This document shows positions 1 through 12,509 of a stretch of DNA of 64,000 bases, in pieces (positions within the stretch are counted from its first letter, which is position 1; each line of letters starts with the position of its first letter). The position numbers were made by a program, and so were the translations under genes. The stretch spans positions 98,759 to 162,758 of the forward strand of contig JAPPIT010000225.1 of NCBI GenBank assembly GCA_028820505.1. The letters run 5' to 3'. The stretch is from Defluviicoccus sp. (lineage in GTDB: Bacteria; Pseudomonadota; Alphaproteobacteria; MPNO01). The notes beneath the pieces are model-generated. The model ran no database searches. It was not told where the DNA came from and worked only from the letters and a program-made list of their open reading frames with translations.

Positions 1-137
1 GGACATGGAGCCTCGAACGGCGAAGACGGGAGGTACTATATCACCCCTGCGATGGACGAACATTGCGCTGAGCGAAGGCGTCCTTGGCAATCGATTCCGG
101 GGCGATTAGGGTCTCCGCGCAACCGCACGGGTACGAT
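1..137. other. Intergenic leader upstream of ispDF
   Basis: This 137-base stretch has no convincing gene of its own. A minus-strand ATG at position 6 with GAGG just upstream could be the first codon of a divergent gene running out of the window, but only two codons are visible. The region would then hold two divergent promoters. The AT-richest spot, TACTATATC near 34-42, is a possible -10 for ispDF, but I see no good -35 partner. Confidence 0.3.
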
Positions 138-1304
138 ATGTCGGGCTGCGTCGCTCTCATCCTCGCCGGCGGGCGCGGCACGCGCCTGGGCGCGGAACTT
201 CCCAAGCAATATCTGCCGCTTGGCGACGGCGTCGTCTTGCGCCATGCCGTGCGCAATTTCGTCGATCATCCGGGCGTCGACGACGTTCGAGTCGTGATCG
301 GCGCGGAAGACCGGGAGCGCTTCGACTCCGCCCTTGCGGGTCTCGACCTGCTTGAGCCGGTGACGGGTGGAGGCAGCCGCCAGGAATCGGCGCGCCTCGG
401 TCTGGAAAGCCTGGTCCCCATCTCTCCGAAGAGGGTGCTCATCCATGACGCCGCCCGACCCTTCGCCGACGCCGGCACGATCGCCCGCACGCTCGCGGCG
501 CTCGACACCCATCCGGCCGCGCTGCCCGCGCTACCCGTCAGCGACACCCTGAAGCGGGAACGGTCCGGCGACGGAGATCGGATGATCGCCGAGACCGTGG
601 AGCGCGCCGGGCTGTGGCGGGCGCAGACGCCGCAGGGCTTTCGTTTCGCGGAGATCCTGGCGGCCCATCGCACTGCCGCCGGCCTGACGTTGACCGACGA
701 TGCGGCCGTCGCGGAGCAAGCCGGCCTCGACGTCGCGCTGGTTTCCGGCAACGAGGAGAACGTCAAGATCACCACCGAGGAGGATCTCGACCGCGCGCGG
801 CGCCGGCTCGAGGGTCGGCACGTCGATCTCAGGACCGGCACCGGGTTCGATGTCCACAAGTTCGGCGAAGGCGACGCCGTCACGCTTTGCGGCGTGGAAA
901 TCCCGCACGATCGGGCGCTGGCGGGGCATTCCGACGCGGATGTCGGGATGCACGCGATTACCGACGCCCTGCTCGGCGCGATCGCCGAAGGCGATATCGG
1001 CATCCATTTCCCGCCGTCCGACCCGCGCTGGCGCGGCGAGCCATCGAGGACTTTTCTGAGCCACGCGGCGGAGCTGGTACGGCGCCGCGGAGGCTCTATC
1101 GTCAATCTCGATCTCACCCTGATCTGCGAACGGCCCAGGATCGCGCCGCATCGCGAGTCGATGATCCGCCGTGTCGCCGAGACGCTCGGGATCGAGCCCG
1201 GACGGGTCAGCATCAAGGCGACCACGACCGAAGGGCTGGGCTTCACGGGGCGCGGCGAAGGGATCGCCGCGCAGGCGGTCGCGACCGTACGAATCCCCGC
1301 TTGA
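138..1304 (+). CDS. ispDF: Bifunctional IspD/IspF (MEP isoprenoid pathway)
   Basis: This fused enzyme of 388 residues catalyses two steps of the methylerythritol phosphate pathway. The N-terminal IspD part (about 1-228) is the CTP-dependent cytidylyltransferase; its nucleotide loop LAGGRGTRLG is near residue 7. The C-terminal IspF part (from about 233) is the 2,4-cyclodiphosphate synthase; the metal-binding DVH (about 238) and HSDADV (about 264) motifs are present. The fusion is common in alphaproteobacteria. I chose ATG 138 because homology begins there; an in-frame TTG at 84 would only add an unconserved leader. pgpA follows after 7 bases. dxr and uppS of the same pathway lie elsewhere in the window. 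Confidence 0.96.
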   Translation: MSGCVALILAGGRGTRLGAELPKQYLPLGDGVVLRHAVRNFVDHPGVDDVRVVIGAEDRERFDSALAGLDLLEPVTGGGSRQESARLGLESLVPISPKRVLIHDAARPFADAGTIARTLAALDTHPAALPALPVSDTLKRERSGDGDRMIAETVERAGLWRAQTPQGFRFAEILAAHRTAAGLTLTDDAAVAEQAGLDVALVSGNEENVKITTEEDLDRARRRLEGRHVDLRTGTGFDVHKFGEGDAVTLCGVEIPHDRALAGHSDADVGMHAITDALLGAIAEGDIGIHFPPSDPRWRGEPSRTFLSHAAELVRRRGGSIVNLDLTLICERPRIAPHRESMIRRVAETLGIEPGRVSIKATTTEGLGFTGRGEGIAAQAVATVRIPA

Positions 1305-1311
1305 AGCGCCC

Positions 1312-1809
1312 ATGTCGGGTCCCGCTGACAAACATGCGCCCTACTCTCCCCCGTGGCGCGACACGCCCACTTTCGTCGCGACTGTCGGCGGCGCCGGATT
1401 GCTGCCCCATGCGCCGGGAACCTGGGGATCTCTCGCGGCGCTCCCGTTAGCCTGGCTGATACTCGAAGGTCTCGGGCCGCTGGCCTTGAGCGCGGCGGCC
1501 ATCTGCGTATTTCTTCTCGGCTGGCGGGCTTCCGTCCTCGTGCTGCGGCGCACCCGGGACGACGATCCAGGCCCCGTCGTCATCGACGAGGTTGCCGGCC
1601 AGCTCACGGCCCTGATCCCCGCGGCGACCGAGTTGTGGCAGTTCGCGCTCGGCTTCGCGCTGTTCCGTATCGCCGATATTGCCAAGCCCTGGCCGGTTTC
1701 GTGGGCCGATCGCCGCATCGAGGGCGGGCTGGGTGTGATGGCGGACGACATTCTGGCGGGGCTGTACGCGTTGGCGGGACTCTTGGCTGTCCGGGAGATG
1801 CTGACTTGA
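1312..1809 (+). CDS. pgpA: Phosphatidylglycerophosphatase A
   Basis: This is a 165-residue membrane protein of the PgpA family, which removes phosphate from phosphatidylglycerophosphate to give phosphatidylglycerol. The sequence shows the family blocks GTWGSLAALP (about 35) and DEVAGQ (about 92), followed by hydrophobic segments in the second half, which fits an inner-membrane location. ATG 1312 is the first codon after ispDF and gives the usual family length. Its last codons overlap the start of cinA, so the three genes probably form one transcript. Confidence 0.92.
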   Translation: MSGPADKHAPYSPPWRDTPTFVATVGGAGLLPHAPGTWGSLAALPLAWLILEGLGPLALSAAAICVFLLGWRASVLVLRRTRDDDPGPVVIDEVAGQLTALIPAATELWQFALGFALFRIADIAKPWPVSWADRRIEGGLGVMADDILAGLYALAGLLAVREMLT

Positions 1810-2291
1810 ATGACGAAATCCTTCGCGCGTCCGAATCTCTGCTGCAGCGCTGCCGGTCGGCGGGCCTGACGGTGGCGACGGTGGAATCCTGCACCGGCGG
1901 ACTTCTGGCCGGCGCGCTCACCGCGATCGCCGGCTCCTCCGACGTCGTCGAGCGCGGACTTGTCACCTACACCAACGAGGCCAAGTCCGAGCTCGCCTCC
2001 GTTCCCGCCCGGCTGATAGATACCCATGGCGCGGTGAGCGAGCCGGTGGCCCGCGCGATGGCGGAGGGCGGGCTGGCCAACAGCCGCGCCGACATCGCCG
2101 TCGGAATCACCGGGGTCGCGGGACCTGGCGGCGGTACCGAGGCCAAGCCGGTCGGCCGCGTCCACATCGCCGCCGCGCGCCGGGACGGAAGGGCCGTGCA
2201 CCGGCGCTACCTGTTTTCCGGCGACCGGACAACCGTCCGGGAAGCTTCCGTGCTTGCCGCGATGGGTCTCGTCGGGCGGCTTCTGGGGTGA
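1806..2291 (+). CDS. cinA: CinA C-terminal domain protein (NMN amidohydrolase, PncC-like)
   Basis: This 161-residue protein corresponds to the stand-alone CinA C-terminal domain. In characterised members it deamidates nicotinamide mononucleotide in the pyridine nucleotide salvage cycle. Visible signatures are VESCTGG at about residue 25, the following GLVTYTNEAK block, and GVAGPGGG in the second half. The probable start is TTG 1806, which overlaps the pgpA stop by 4 bases (TTGA) and has GGGAG eight bases upstream; no in-frame ATG fits. The N-terminal MoCo-binding-like domain of full-length CinA is absent, as in most proteobacterial copies. Confidence 0.9.
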   Translation: MNDEILRASESLLQRCRSAGLTVATVESCTGGLLAGALTAIAGSSDVVERGLVTYTNEAKSELASVPARLIDTHGAVSEPVARAMAEGGLANSRADIAVGITGVAGPGGGTEAKPVGRVHIAAARRDGRAVHRRYLFSGDRTTVREASVLAAMGLVGRLLG

Positions 2292-3091
2292 CGCGCCGGC
2301 GCGTCATCGGCGTCGATTTCTCGGGTGCGCGGCAAGCGGGCGATCACATCTGGATTGCGGTCGGGACGCAGGCGAATGGCCGGCTGACGCTGGAAAGTTG
2401 TCGGCCGGCGCGCGACCTGCCCGGCGGTGCACGGGACCGCCATTCGGCGCTCGCCGCGCTCAGGGCGTTCCTGGCGGATGAGAGACGCGCCGCCGCCGGC
2501 CTCGATTTCCCTTTCAGCTTGCCGAGACCGCTGATCCCCGAGACGCGGTGGGTGTCGTTTCTTCGCGCCTTTCCCGGGCGCTATCCCGACGCGGAGTCGC
2601 TTCGCGAGGCGTGCCGCAGCGCCGCGAGGGGACGGGAACTGAAGCGGTTCACCGATATCGCGGCGAGGGTGCCGTTTTCCGCCTACAATCTCAGGCTGTA
2701 CCGCCAGACCCATGCGGGAATCGCGGAGGTGCTGCTGCCGCTCGTCCAATCCGATGCCGCGAGGGTCGTCCCGATTCAGGCGCCGGCGCCGGGCAAGGTG
2801 CTGCTCGCGGAAACCTGCCCCGCCTCGCTTCTAAAGCGGCTCGATCTCTATGCGCCTTACAAAGGCCGCGAGGAGGCTTTGCGCGATAGACGTTGTGCCT
2901 TGATAAAGAAACTGGAAAACAAAGGGTTATTGACTGAACCGAATAAATCGCTTTCGGAACGCCTCGTCGACGATCGGGGCGGCGATGCGCTGGACGCGGT
3001 GCTCGCCGCCGTCGTCGCGGCGAATCTGCCCCGGCTGCGCGGGGCCGCGCGCGATCCCGTCGAGCGGATCGAGGGCCGGATCTATTTCTGA
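2288..3091 (+). CDS. DUF429 family protein (predicted RNase H-fold nuclease)
   Basis: The 267-residue product resembles the DUF429 family, whose fold is predicted to be RNase H-like; no activity is established. Spaced acidic motifs fit this: GVDFSG (about 7), GLDFPFS (about 70) and DALDAVLAA near the C-terminus. The GTG start overlaps the cinA stop by 4 bases, so it should be translated by coupling with cinA. Its last 10 bases overlap the convergent ratA. Codons around 2899-2952 (encoding LIKKLENKGLLTEPNKSL) are much richer in A/T than the rest of the gene. The function is unknown. Confidence 0.75.
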   Translation: MTRRRVIGVDFSGARQAGDHIWIAVGTQANGRLTLESCRPARDLPGGARDRHSALAALRAFLADERRAAAGLDFPFSLPRPLIPETRWVSFLRAFPGRYPDAESLREACRSAARGRELKRFTDIAARVPFSAYNLRLYRQTHAGIAEVLLPLVQSDAARVVPIQAPAPGKVLLAETCPASLLKRLDLYAPYKGREEALRDRRCALIKKLENKGLLTEPNKSLSERLVDDRGGDALDAVLAAVVAANLPRLRGAARDPVERIEGRIYF

Positions 3092-3567
3092 ACCGAGGGC
3101 GAGACCATCTCGCGGATGTCTTCCCCAGCACGGTTCCCGCGTCCATACAAGAAGTCCGCGCGTCGCACGAAGGCGCCCACGCTCCGCCGGACCGCCTCGT
3201 TGAAGATCGGCCCCATGATCCTGCGCAGCAACAGCGACCGGAACTCGAAGTCGATCGAGAAATCGATCAGGCAGCCCTCCCCTTTCGGACTGAACTTCCA
3301 GCTGCTGTTCAGGTAGCGGAACGGCCCGTCGAGATAGGCGATGTCGATGCGGTCGAACGGATCGAGCGTCACCCGGGATCTGAAGCTTTCGCTAATCATC
3401 TTGAATCCGACCTTGAGGTCGGCATGGATCACATTGTCCTCGCGCTCGCAGATCCGGCAATCGGTGCACCAGGGGAGGAAGGACGGGTAGCTCTCGATAT
3501 CCGCCACGAGGTCGAAAATCTGGGCCGGTTCGTAGTCGGCGTAACGGACTTCCGCGTGTCTCGGCAT
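3082..3567 (-). CDS. ratA: RatA/Coq10-type START-domain protein
   Basis: This 161-residue single-domain protein belongs to the Coq10/RatA polyketide-cyclase-like START family. Mitochondrial Coq10 binds ubiquinone and its lipid precursors; the E. coli relative RatA was reported to block ribosome subunit joining. Typical blocks are visible: ADIESYPSFLPWC near residue 26 and DGPFRYLNSSWKF in the middle. ATG 3567 is chosen because the family begins with a short Arg/His leader directly before the domain. It is the last gene of the minus-strand run after lipA, with 4 bases between them. In this context a role in quinone handling is more likely than a toxin role; that is inference. Confidence 0.85.
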   Translation of the reverse strand: MPRHAEVRYADYEPAQIFDLVADIESYPSFLPWCTDCRICEREDNVIHADLKVGFKMISESFRSRVTLDPFDRIDIAYLDGPFRYLNSSWKFSPKGEGCLIDFSIDFEFRSLLLRRIMGPIFNEAVRRSVGAFVRRADFLYGRGNRAGEDIREMVSPSVQK

Positions 3568-3571
3568 GGCG

Positions 3572-4528
3572 TCAGCCCGACGCCTCCGCCCGCCGCAACC
3601 GGCGTGCCGCCCGCAACGCCTCGAAATCCCGGTCGGCATGGTAGGAAGAGCGGGTCAGCGGCGTCGCGGAGACCATCAGGAAACCTCTGCCCCTGGCCAT
3701 GCGGGCCAGCCCCTCGAACTCTTCGGGGGTCCAGAAACGTTCGATCGCGTGATGCTTCGGCGTAGGCTGGAGATACTGGCCGACGGTGAGGAAATCCACG
3801 TCCGCGGAGCGCAAATCGTCCATCACCTGGTGAACCTCTTCCCGGCTCTCGCCGAGTCCCACCATCAGCCCGGATTTGGTGAACATCGCGGGATCGAGCT
3901 GTTTCACCCGGTCGAGCAGCCTCAGGGAATGGAAATATCGCGCCCCCGGCCGCACGGTGGGATAAAGCCTCGGCACGGTTTCGAGGTTGTGGTTGTAGAC
4001 GTCCGGCCGCGCCTCGACGACCTCTTCGACAGCCCCGTCCTTTCTCAGGAAGTCGGGCGTCAGAACCTCGATCGTGGTATCGGGGTTGAGCTGTCTGATA
4101 TCGCGGATTACGCGGGCGAAATGCCCGGCACCCCCGTCGTCGAGATCGTCGCGGTCGACGGACGTGATGACGACGTGCCGCAAGCCCAACCGCGCAACCG
4201 CCTCCGCGACCCGACGCGGCTCGTGCGGATCGACGCGGTCGGGGATTCCGGTAGCGACGTTGCAGAAGGCGCAGGCCCGGGTACAGACGCTCCCCAGGAT
4301 CATCATCGTCGCATGCCGCTGGGCCCAGCACTCGCCGATGTTCGGGCAGGCCGCCTCCTCGCAGACCGTCGCAAGACCCAGGTCGCGCACCACCTTGCGC
4401 GTCTCGCCGTAAGCCGGGGAGACCGGCGCTTTCACCCGGATCCAGGGCGGCTTGCGGGGGATCGGGTTGTCCTCCCGTCCGACCTTTTCGGGATGGCGGG
4501 CTGTGGCGATTTGGCTGGCGCTGGTCAT
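3572..4528 (-). CDS. lipA: Lipoyl synthase
   Basis: LipA is a radical SAM enzyme that inserts two sulfurs into protein-bound octanoyl chains to make lipoyl groups. The product has 318 residues, the usual length. Both iron-sulfur sites are visible: the auxiliary cluster motif [12 protein letters not shown] (about 57-68) and the radical SAM motif CTRACAFC (about 83-90). Its clients are encoded directly upstream: the lipoyl domains of PdhB and PdhC, plus LpdA. It starts 31 bases after the lpdA stop on the same strand, so it is likely co-transcribed with the PDH genes. Confidence 0.96.
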   Translation of the reverse strand: MTSASQIATARHPEKVGREDNPIPRKPPWIRVKAPVSPAYGETRKVVRDLGLATVCEEAACPNIGECWAQRHATMMILGSVCTRACAFCNVATGIPDRVDPHEPRRVAEAVARLGLRHVVITSVDRDDLDDGGAGHFARVIRDIRQLNPDTTIEVLTPDFLRKDGAVEEVVEARPDVYNHNLETVPRLYPTVRPGARYFHSLRLLDRVKQLDPAMFTKSGLMVGLGESREEVHQVMDDLRSADVDFLTVGQYLQPTPKHHAIERFWTPEEFEGLARMARGRGFLMVSATPLTRSSYHADRDFEALRAARRLRRAEASG

Positions 4529-4559
4529 CGCAAGGGTAACGGTTCCCGACCGGCTCTAC

Positions 4560-5957
4560 CTAGAAATGAAGTGCCCGCCCGTAGGCGTCAAGCACCGACT
4601 CGTGCATCGTTTCGGACAGCGTCGGGTGCGGGAAGACCGTTTCCATGAGCTCCGCCTCGGTGGTTTCCAGCGTCCTGGCGATGGCGAAACCTTGGATCAG
4701 CTCCGTCACCTCGGCCCCGATCATGTGCGCGCCGAGCAATGCGCCGGTCGAAGCATCGAATACCGTCTTGACCATCCCCTCGTCGTCGCCGAGGGCGATC
4801 GCCTTGCCGTTGGCAAGGTAGGGAAATCGTCCGATCTTGACCTCGTGGCCGGCCTCTTTCGCCGCGGCCTCGGTGAGGCCGACGCTCGCGATCTGCGGCC
4901 TGCAATAGGTGCAGCCCGGGATGCCCGAAACGTCCAGCGGACGGGTCTCCATTCCCGCGATGCGCTCGACGCAGATCACCCCCTCGTGGCTTGCCTTGTG
5001 CGCCAGCCAGGGCGGGCCTACCAGGTCTCCGATCGCGTACACTCCGGCCTCCCCGGTCTCGTTCCAGGAATTCACGACGACATGGCCGCGGTCGACATCG
5101 ACGGCGGTTCCTTCGAGCCCGATGTCCTCCACGTTGCCCGCGATTCCGACCGCGAGAATGGCTTTGTCGACCTCGACCCGACGGGACTCCTCTCCGGACT
5201 CGATCGTTGCCGCCACACCTGCGTCCTCGGGTTCAAGCGCGGTGACCGACGCTCCGGTCAGAATTTCCATACCCTGATTCTCGAAAGCTTTTCGGGCTAT
5301 TGAAGAGATTTCCTCATCTTCGACGGGAAGTATGCGTTCGAGGATTTCGACGACCGTCACCTCCGCGCCGAGGTCGCGGTAGAAGCTCGCGAACTCGATG
5401 CCGATCGCGCCCGAGCCGATCACCAGGAGAGATGACGGCATCTCGCGCGGGACCATCGCTTCCCGGTAGGTCCAGATCCGCTCGCCGTCCGGTTCGAGTC
5501 CCGGGAGCGTGCGAGCGCGCGCGCCGGTGGCGAGCACGATGTGCGGCGTCTCGATTTCCTCGGACCGTGCGCCGTCGCGTTCGACCGATAGCTTTCCCGT
5601 CCCCTCCAGCCTGCCGTGTCCCTCGATGACGGCGACCTCGTTCTTTCGAAGCAGATGACTTACCCCGGCGCTCAGGCGATCCGCCACGTTCCGCGAGCGT
5701 TCGACGATCTTTTCGAGATCGAAAGCGACGGAGTCCGCCGCGAAGCCGAAGGCGTCGAGATTGCCGAGCAGGTGATTGAGCTCGGAGGTCCGGAGCAGGG
5801 CCTTGGTCGGAATGCAGCCCCAGTTGAGGCAGATCCCGCCCAGATGTTCCCGTTCCACCACGCAGGCCTTCATGCCGAGCTGGGCCGCACGAATCGCGGC
5901 GACGTAACCTCCCGGTCCGCCGCCGAGAACGGCGATGTCGAAGGAATGCCGGGCCAC
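4560..5957 (-). CDS. lpdA: Dihydrolipoyl dehydrogenase (PDH E3)
   Basis: This 465-residue FAD flavoprotein re-oxidises dihydrolipoyl groups of the pyruvate dehydrogenase complex with NAD+. Visible features are the FAD-binding GGGPGGYVAA (about 10), the redox disulfide in CLNWGCIPTKA (about 42-47), the second nucleotide fold with GSGAIGIEFA, and the C-terminal active-site HPHPTLSE-like block (here FPHPTLSE). The open frame continues upstream, but GTG 5957 is preceded by GGGGAGG and starts exactly at the conserved N-terminus. It lies 14 bases downstream of pdhC. Confidence 0.96.
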   Translation of the reverse strand: MARHSFDIAVLGGGPGGYVAAIRAAQLGMKACVVEREHLGGICLNWGCIPTKALLRTSELNHLLGNLDAFGFAADSVAFDLEKIVERSRNVADRLSAGVSHLLRKNEVAVIEGHGRLEGTGKLSVERDGARSEEIETPHIVLATGARARTLPGLEPDGERIWTYREAMVPREMPSSLLVIGSGAIGIEFASFYRDLGAEVTVVEILERILPVEDEEISSIARKAFENQGMEILTGASVTALEPEDAGVAATIESGEESRRVEVDKAILAVGIAGNVEDIGLEGTAVDVDRGHVVVNSWNETGEAGVYAIGDLVGPPWLAHKASHEGVICVERIAGMETRPLDVSGIPGCTYCRPQIASVGLTEAAAKEAGHEVKIGRFPYLANGKAIALGDDEGMVKTVFDASTGALLGAHMIGAEVTELIQGFAIARTLETTEAELMETVFPHPTLSETMHESVLDAYGRALHF

Positions 5958-5971
5958 GGATGCCTCCCCGT

Positions 5972-7231
5972 CTAGGCCAGCATCGCCGGCGGGTATTCGA
6001 TATTCCGCTTGATCGCGCCCAGCAGTTCGGCCCCGATGGCACCGTCCACCACGCGGTGGTCGACAGACAGCGTGCAGGACATGACGGTCGCCGGAACGAT
6101 CTCGCCGTCGCGTACCACCGGGCGCGGTTCCGCCGCGCCGACGGCGAGAATGCAGGCCTGCGGGGGGTTGATCACCGCATCGAAGCTCCTGACGCCGTAC
6201 ATGCCGAGATTGGAGATCGAAAAGCTTCCGCCCTGGTATTCGTCGGGAAGCAGCTTGCCCTCTTTCGCGCGCGCGGCGAGTTCCTTCATCTCGGCGGCGA
6301 TGCCGACGAGGCCTTTCGCATCCGCGTTCCTGACGATGGGCGTCACCAGCCCGCCCGGGACGGCGACCGCGACGGATATGTCGACGGAGCCGTGCTGCTT
6401 CATCGTTCCCTCGCCCGCCCACGAAACGTTCGCCGCCGGAACCTCGCGGAGCGCGAGCGCGCAGGCGCGGATCACTATGTCGTTGACGGAAACCCGCGCG
6501 CCCTCGATCCGGTCGTTGATCTCGCGTCGGACCTTGAGCAGCTCGTCGACCTCGCAGTCCACGGTCAGATAGAAGTGCGGGACCGTCGCCTTGGATTCCG
6601 TCATCCGGTCGGCGATCACCCGCCGCATGGTCGACAGTCTGACCGTCCGGTCTTCGGCGGAGGCCGCCACGGCAGGGGCGCGCGCCGGCACACCTGTGGG
6701 AGCGGCAGCCGGGGCCGCCGCGCCGCCGGCCAGCACGGCCTCGATATCGGCCTTGACGATGCGTCCCTTCGGCCCGCTGCCCCGGATGGCCGAGAGCTCG
6801 AGCCCAGCCTGAGTCGCCATGCGCCGGGCAAGCGGGCTCGCGGCGACTCTCTCTCCCGGGACGGGCCGGGCGGGGGCCCTTTCGGCAACGCTCTCCGAAA
6901 TCTTCGGCGGCGCTTCCGGCGCCGGTTCGGCCCTGGGCTCGGGCGTCTCTGCCGGGGCGGGCGCGTCCTCGATGGCGCCGGCGTCCTCACCCTCGGCGAG
7001 AAGGACTCCGATCACCGCATTGACCGCGACACCCTCGGAGCCCTCGGGCACGACGATCTTGCCCAGAACGCCCTCGTCGACCGCTTCGACCTCCATCGTC
7101 GCCTTGTCGGTCTCGATTTCGGCGATGATCTCCCCCGCCTCGACAGGATCGCCTTCGCTCTTGAGCCACTTGGCGAGGTTTCCCTCTGTCATGGTCGGCG
7201 ACAGTGCCGGCATCAGGATGTTGACGGGCAT
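5972..7231 (-). CDS. pdhC: Dihydrolipoyllysine acetyltransferase (PDH E2)
   Basis: This is the 419-residue core E2 subunit of pyruvate dehydrogenase. It carries one N-terminal lipoyl domain (1-80, lipoyl lysine in ETDKATMEV), an Ala/Pro/Glu-rich linker (about 83-130), a peripheral subunit-binding domain (about 131-170, SPLARRMA) and the acyltransferase domain, whose active-site HxxxDG is seen as DHRVVDG near the C-terminus. The lipoyl domain is nearly the same as that of PdhB. It sits between pdhB and lpdA on the same strand. Confidence 0.96.
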   Translation of the reverse strand: MPVNILMPALSPTMTEGNLAKWLKSEGDPVEAGEIIAEIETDKATMEVEAVDEGVLGKIVVPEGSEGVAVNAVIGVLLAEGEDAGAIEDAPAPAETPEPRAEPAPEAPPKISESVAERAPARPVPGERVAASPLARRMATQAGLELSAIRGSGPKGRIVKADIEAVLAGGAAAPAAAPTGVPARAPAVAASAEDRTVRLSTMRRVIADRMTESKATVPHFYLTVDCEVDELLKVRREINDRIEGARVSVNDIVIRACALALREVPAANVSWAGEGTMKQHGSVDISVAVAVPGGLVTPIVRNADAKGLVGIAAEMKELAARAKEGKLLPDEYQGGSFSISNLGMYGVRSFDAVINPPQACILAVGAAEPRPVVRDGEIVPATVMSCTLSVDHRVVDGAIGAELLGAIKRNIEYPPAMLA

Positions 7232-7263
7232 CGAATTCTATTCCTCGGGGATCGTCGGCGCGC

Positions 7264-8601
<1,338 letters not shown>

Positions 8602-8627
8602 GTCGGGCTATCTCTACCGCGCCGCTG

Positions 8628-9707
8628 TCAGGCCTCGATCAGCACATTGGTCAGCAGTTCGTCCGGATCGGGCTCCGGACTGTTCTGCGCAAACTCCGCG
8701 GCGTCGGCGACGATCGTCCTGATATCCCGGTCGATCTCCTTGAGCGAGTCCTCGTCCGCGGCGTCGAGGGCGATCAGCTGGGTCCGGAGGTTCTGGATCG
8801 GATCGTGCTCTGTGCGCATCTCCGCGACCTCTTCCTTGCTGCGGTACTTGGCGGGATCGGACATCGAGTGACCCCGGTAACGGTAGGTCAGGGCCTCCAG
8901 CACGTATGGCCCCTCTCCGGCCCGGCAGCGGTCCATCGCGATCCTGCCCGCGTCTCTGACCGCAAGCACATCCATGCCGTCGGTCTGCGCCGACGGAATT
9001 CCGAACGGATCTGCGACGCGATGGAGTTCCTGCAGCGCGGAAGCCCGTTCGACCGAGGTCCCCATGCCGTAGCGGTTGTTCTCGATCACGAAAACGATCG
9101 GAAGCGACCATAGGGCGGCCAGGTTGAGCGCTTCGTGGACCTGGCCCTGGTTCAGCGCCCCGTCTCCCATATAGGCGGCGGTTACCCCGCCGTCGCCCCG
9201 GTACTTCTGCGCGAACGCGACACCCGTACCGATCGGAACCTGGGCGCCGACGATCCCGTGTCCGCCGAAAAAGTTCTTGTCCCGGCTGAACATGTGCATC
9301 GAGCCGCCCTTGCCCTTGGAGTAGCCGCTGCGCCGGCCGGTCAGCTCCGCCATCACCCCTTTCGGGTCCATGCCGCAGGCCAGCATGTGGCCGTGGTCCC
9401 GGTAGCTCGTGATCAACGCATCCTTCGGGCCGGCTGAAGCCTGCATGCCGACGACAACGGCCTCCTGCCCGATATAGAGGTGGCAGAACCCCCCGATCAG
9501 CCCCATGCCGTAGAGCTGGCCCGCCCGTTCCTCGAAACGGCGGATCAGCAGCATTTCGCGATAGAAGGCGAGAAGTTCGCCCGGATCGGCGTCGGGCGCC
9601 GCCGCGCCGCCATTCACGGCATTGGCGGGTCGTTCCCCTGCCGTCGACGTCGCGTTCTGGCCGGTTGCGGATTTCTTCGGCCTTGCGGCCATCAGCGATA
9701 TTCCCAT
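8628..9707 (-). CDS. pdhA: Pyruvate dehydrogenase E1 alpha
   Basis: This 359-residue subunit binds thiamine diphosphate and pairs with PdhB for the decarboxylation of pyruvate. The ThDP motif GDGALNQGQ through IENNRYGMGTS is clear, and the phosphorylation-loop region YRGHSMSDPAKYR is present. The first 40 residues are a Lys/Ala/Thr-rich leader of no clear fold. ATG 9707 has a weak GGAAA site; ATG 9692 (MAARPKK) is an almost equal alternative. It opens the pdhABC-lpdA-lipA group and is preceded by a 185-base gap with a promoter-like sequence. Confidence 0.95.
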   Translation of the reverse strand: MGISLMAARPKKSATGQNATSTAGERPANAVNGGAAAPDADPGELLAFYREMLLIRRFEERAGQLYGMGLIGGFCHLYIGQEAVVVGMQASAGPKDALITSYRDHGHMLACGMDPKGVMAELTGRRSGYSKGKGGSMHMFSRDKNFFGGHGIVGAQVPIGTGVAFAQKYRGDGGVTAAYMGDGALNQGQVHEALNLAALWSLPIVFVIENNRYGMGTSVERASALQELHRVADPFGIPSAQTDGMDVLAVRDAGRIAMDRCRAGEGPYVLEALTYRYRGHSMSDPAKYRSKEEVAEMRTEHDPIQNLRTQLIALDAADEDSLKEIDRDIRTIVADAAEFAQNSPEPDPDELLTNVLIEA

Positions 9708-9763
9708 GCGTTTCCGAGCGATCGCACAGCGATTCGGATCAAGCGGCTACCGCCGATCCAAGG

Positions 9764-9793
9764 ATACTAATCGACCCCGACGCCACGCAACAA
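9764..9793 (-). promoter_or_regulatory. Candidate promoter of the pdh operon
   Basis: Within the 185-base gap between ftsB and pdhA, the minus strand reads TTGTTG (9793-9788), 18 bases, then TAGTAT (9769-9764). This leaves an untranslated leader of roughly 50 bases before pdhA. It is a plausible sigma-70-type promoter but rests only on this match. The rest of the gap shows no gene. Confidence 0.35.
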
Positions 9794-9892
9794 ACGGATG
9801 CGTAAGTTTGTGTCGTTTTGGCAAGAGTTTGCGCAACGAACATGCGCGAGGTGACGCCGGGCGCCGCTACAGGGGCTACCGTCCGAGGGAGG

Positions 9893-10255
9893 TTAGCGGG
9901 CGATCGTGGGCGGACCGCCGACGATCGAAAAACGCCGTTTCGTCTCGGTGTCCGAAATCACGATATCGTCGGGGCGGACGAGACCGGTGACGATACGCGC
10001 CCGTTCGTCGAGATAATCTGCGTCGAGTTGCTCGTCCCTGAGCGCTTCCACGTATCGGTCGAGATGCTCGCGCTCCGCCGTCACCCTCGCGAGCGTTTGC
10101 TCCGCGCGAACGATTTCCTGTTCGAGCTGGATGATTCGCAATACGCCGCGATCGCCCTCGAAAACGCTGAAGGCGAAATAGGCGGTCAGGGCCACCCCCA
10201 GAACCGGGCCGGCCACGCTTCTGATCGCTCGACGCTTGTCCAGGCTCACAGCCAT
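9893..10255 (-). CDS. ftsB: FtsB/DivIC septum formation initiator
   Basis: This is a 120-residue bitopic membrane protein of the FtsB/DivIC family, part of the FtsQLB complex that controls septal peptidoglycan synthesis. A single transmembrane segment (about 14-34) is followed by a heptad-rich region (about 38-75, QLEQEIVRAEQTL) expected to be a coiled coil. ATG 10255 is preceded by GGGTGAAG; an in-frame TTG four codons earlier is less likely. It lies between eno and pdhA, a common alphaproteobacterial position. Confidence 0.88.
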   Translation of the reverse strand: MAVSLDKRRAIRSVAGPVLGVALTAYFAFSVFEGDRGVLRIIQLEQEIVRAEQTLARVTAEREHLDRYVEALRDEQLDADYLDERARIVTGLVRPDDIVISDTETKRRFSIVGGPPTIAR

Positions 10256-10269
10256 GACTTCACCCAATC

Positions 10270-10298
10270 ACGATAAGATTCAATGAGTCAAGCCGCAA
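10270..10298 (-). promoter_or_regulatory. Weak promoter-like sequence before ftsB
   Basis: On the minus strand TTGCGG (10298-10293), 17 bases and TATCGT (10275-10270) lie just upstream of ftsB in the 89-base eno-ftsB gap. The predicted start would leave a very short leader that just includes the ribosome-binding site. The match alone is not strong evidence. Confidence 0.28.
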
Positions 10299-10344
10299 AT
10301 TTCAAGTGGCGAGGGAAAGGCAGCGTGCAGCGGCCCGATAGATT

Positions 10345-12506
<2,162 letters not shown>

Positions 12507-12509
12507 CCG

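Noticed and set aside
3082..3567. RatA as part of a toxin-antitoxin pair
   Set aside because: There is no partner gene; the product fits the Coq10/START family and the gene sits in a lipA-pdh context.
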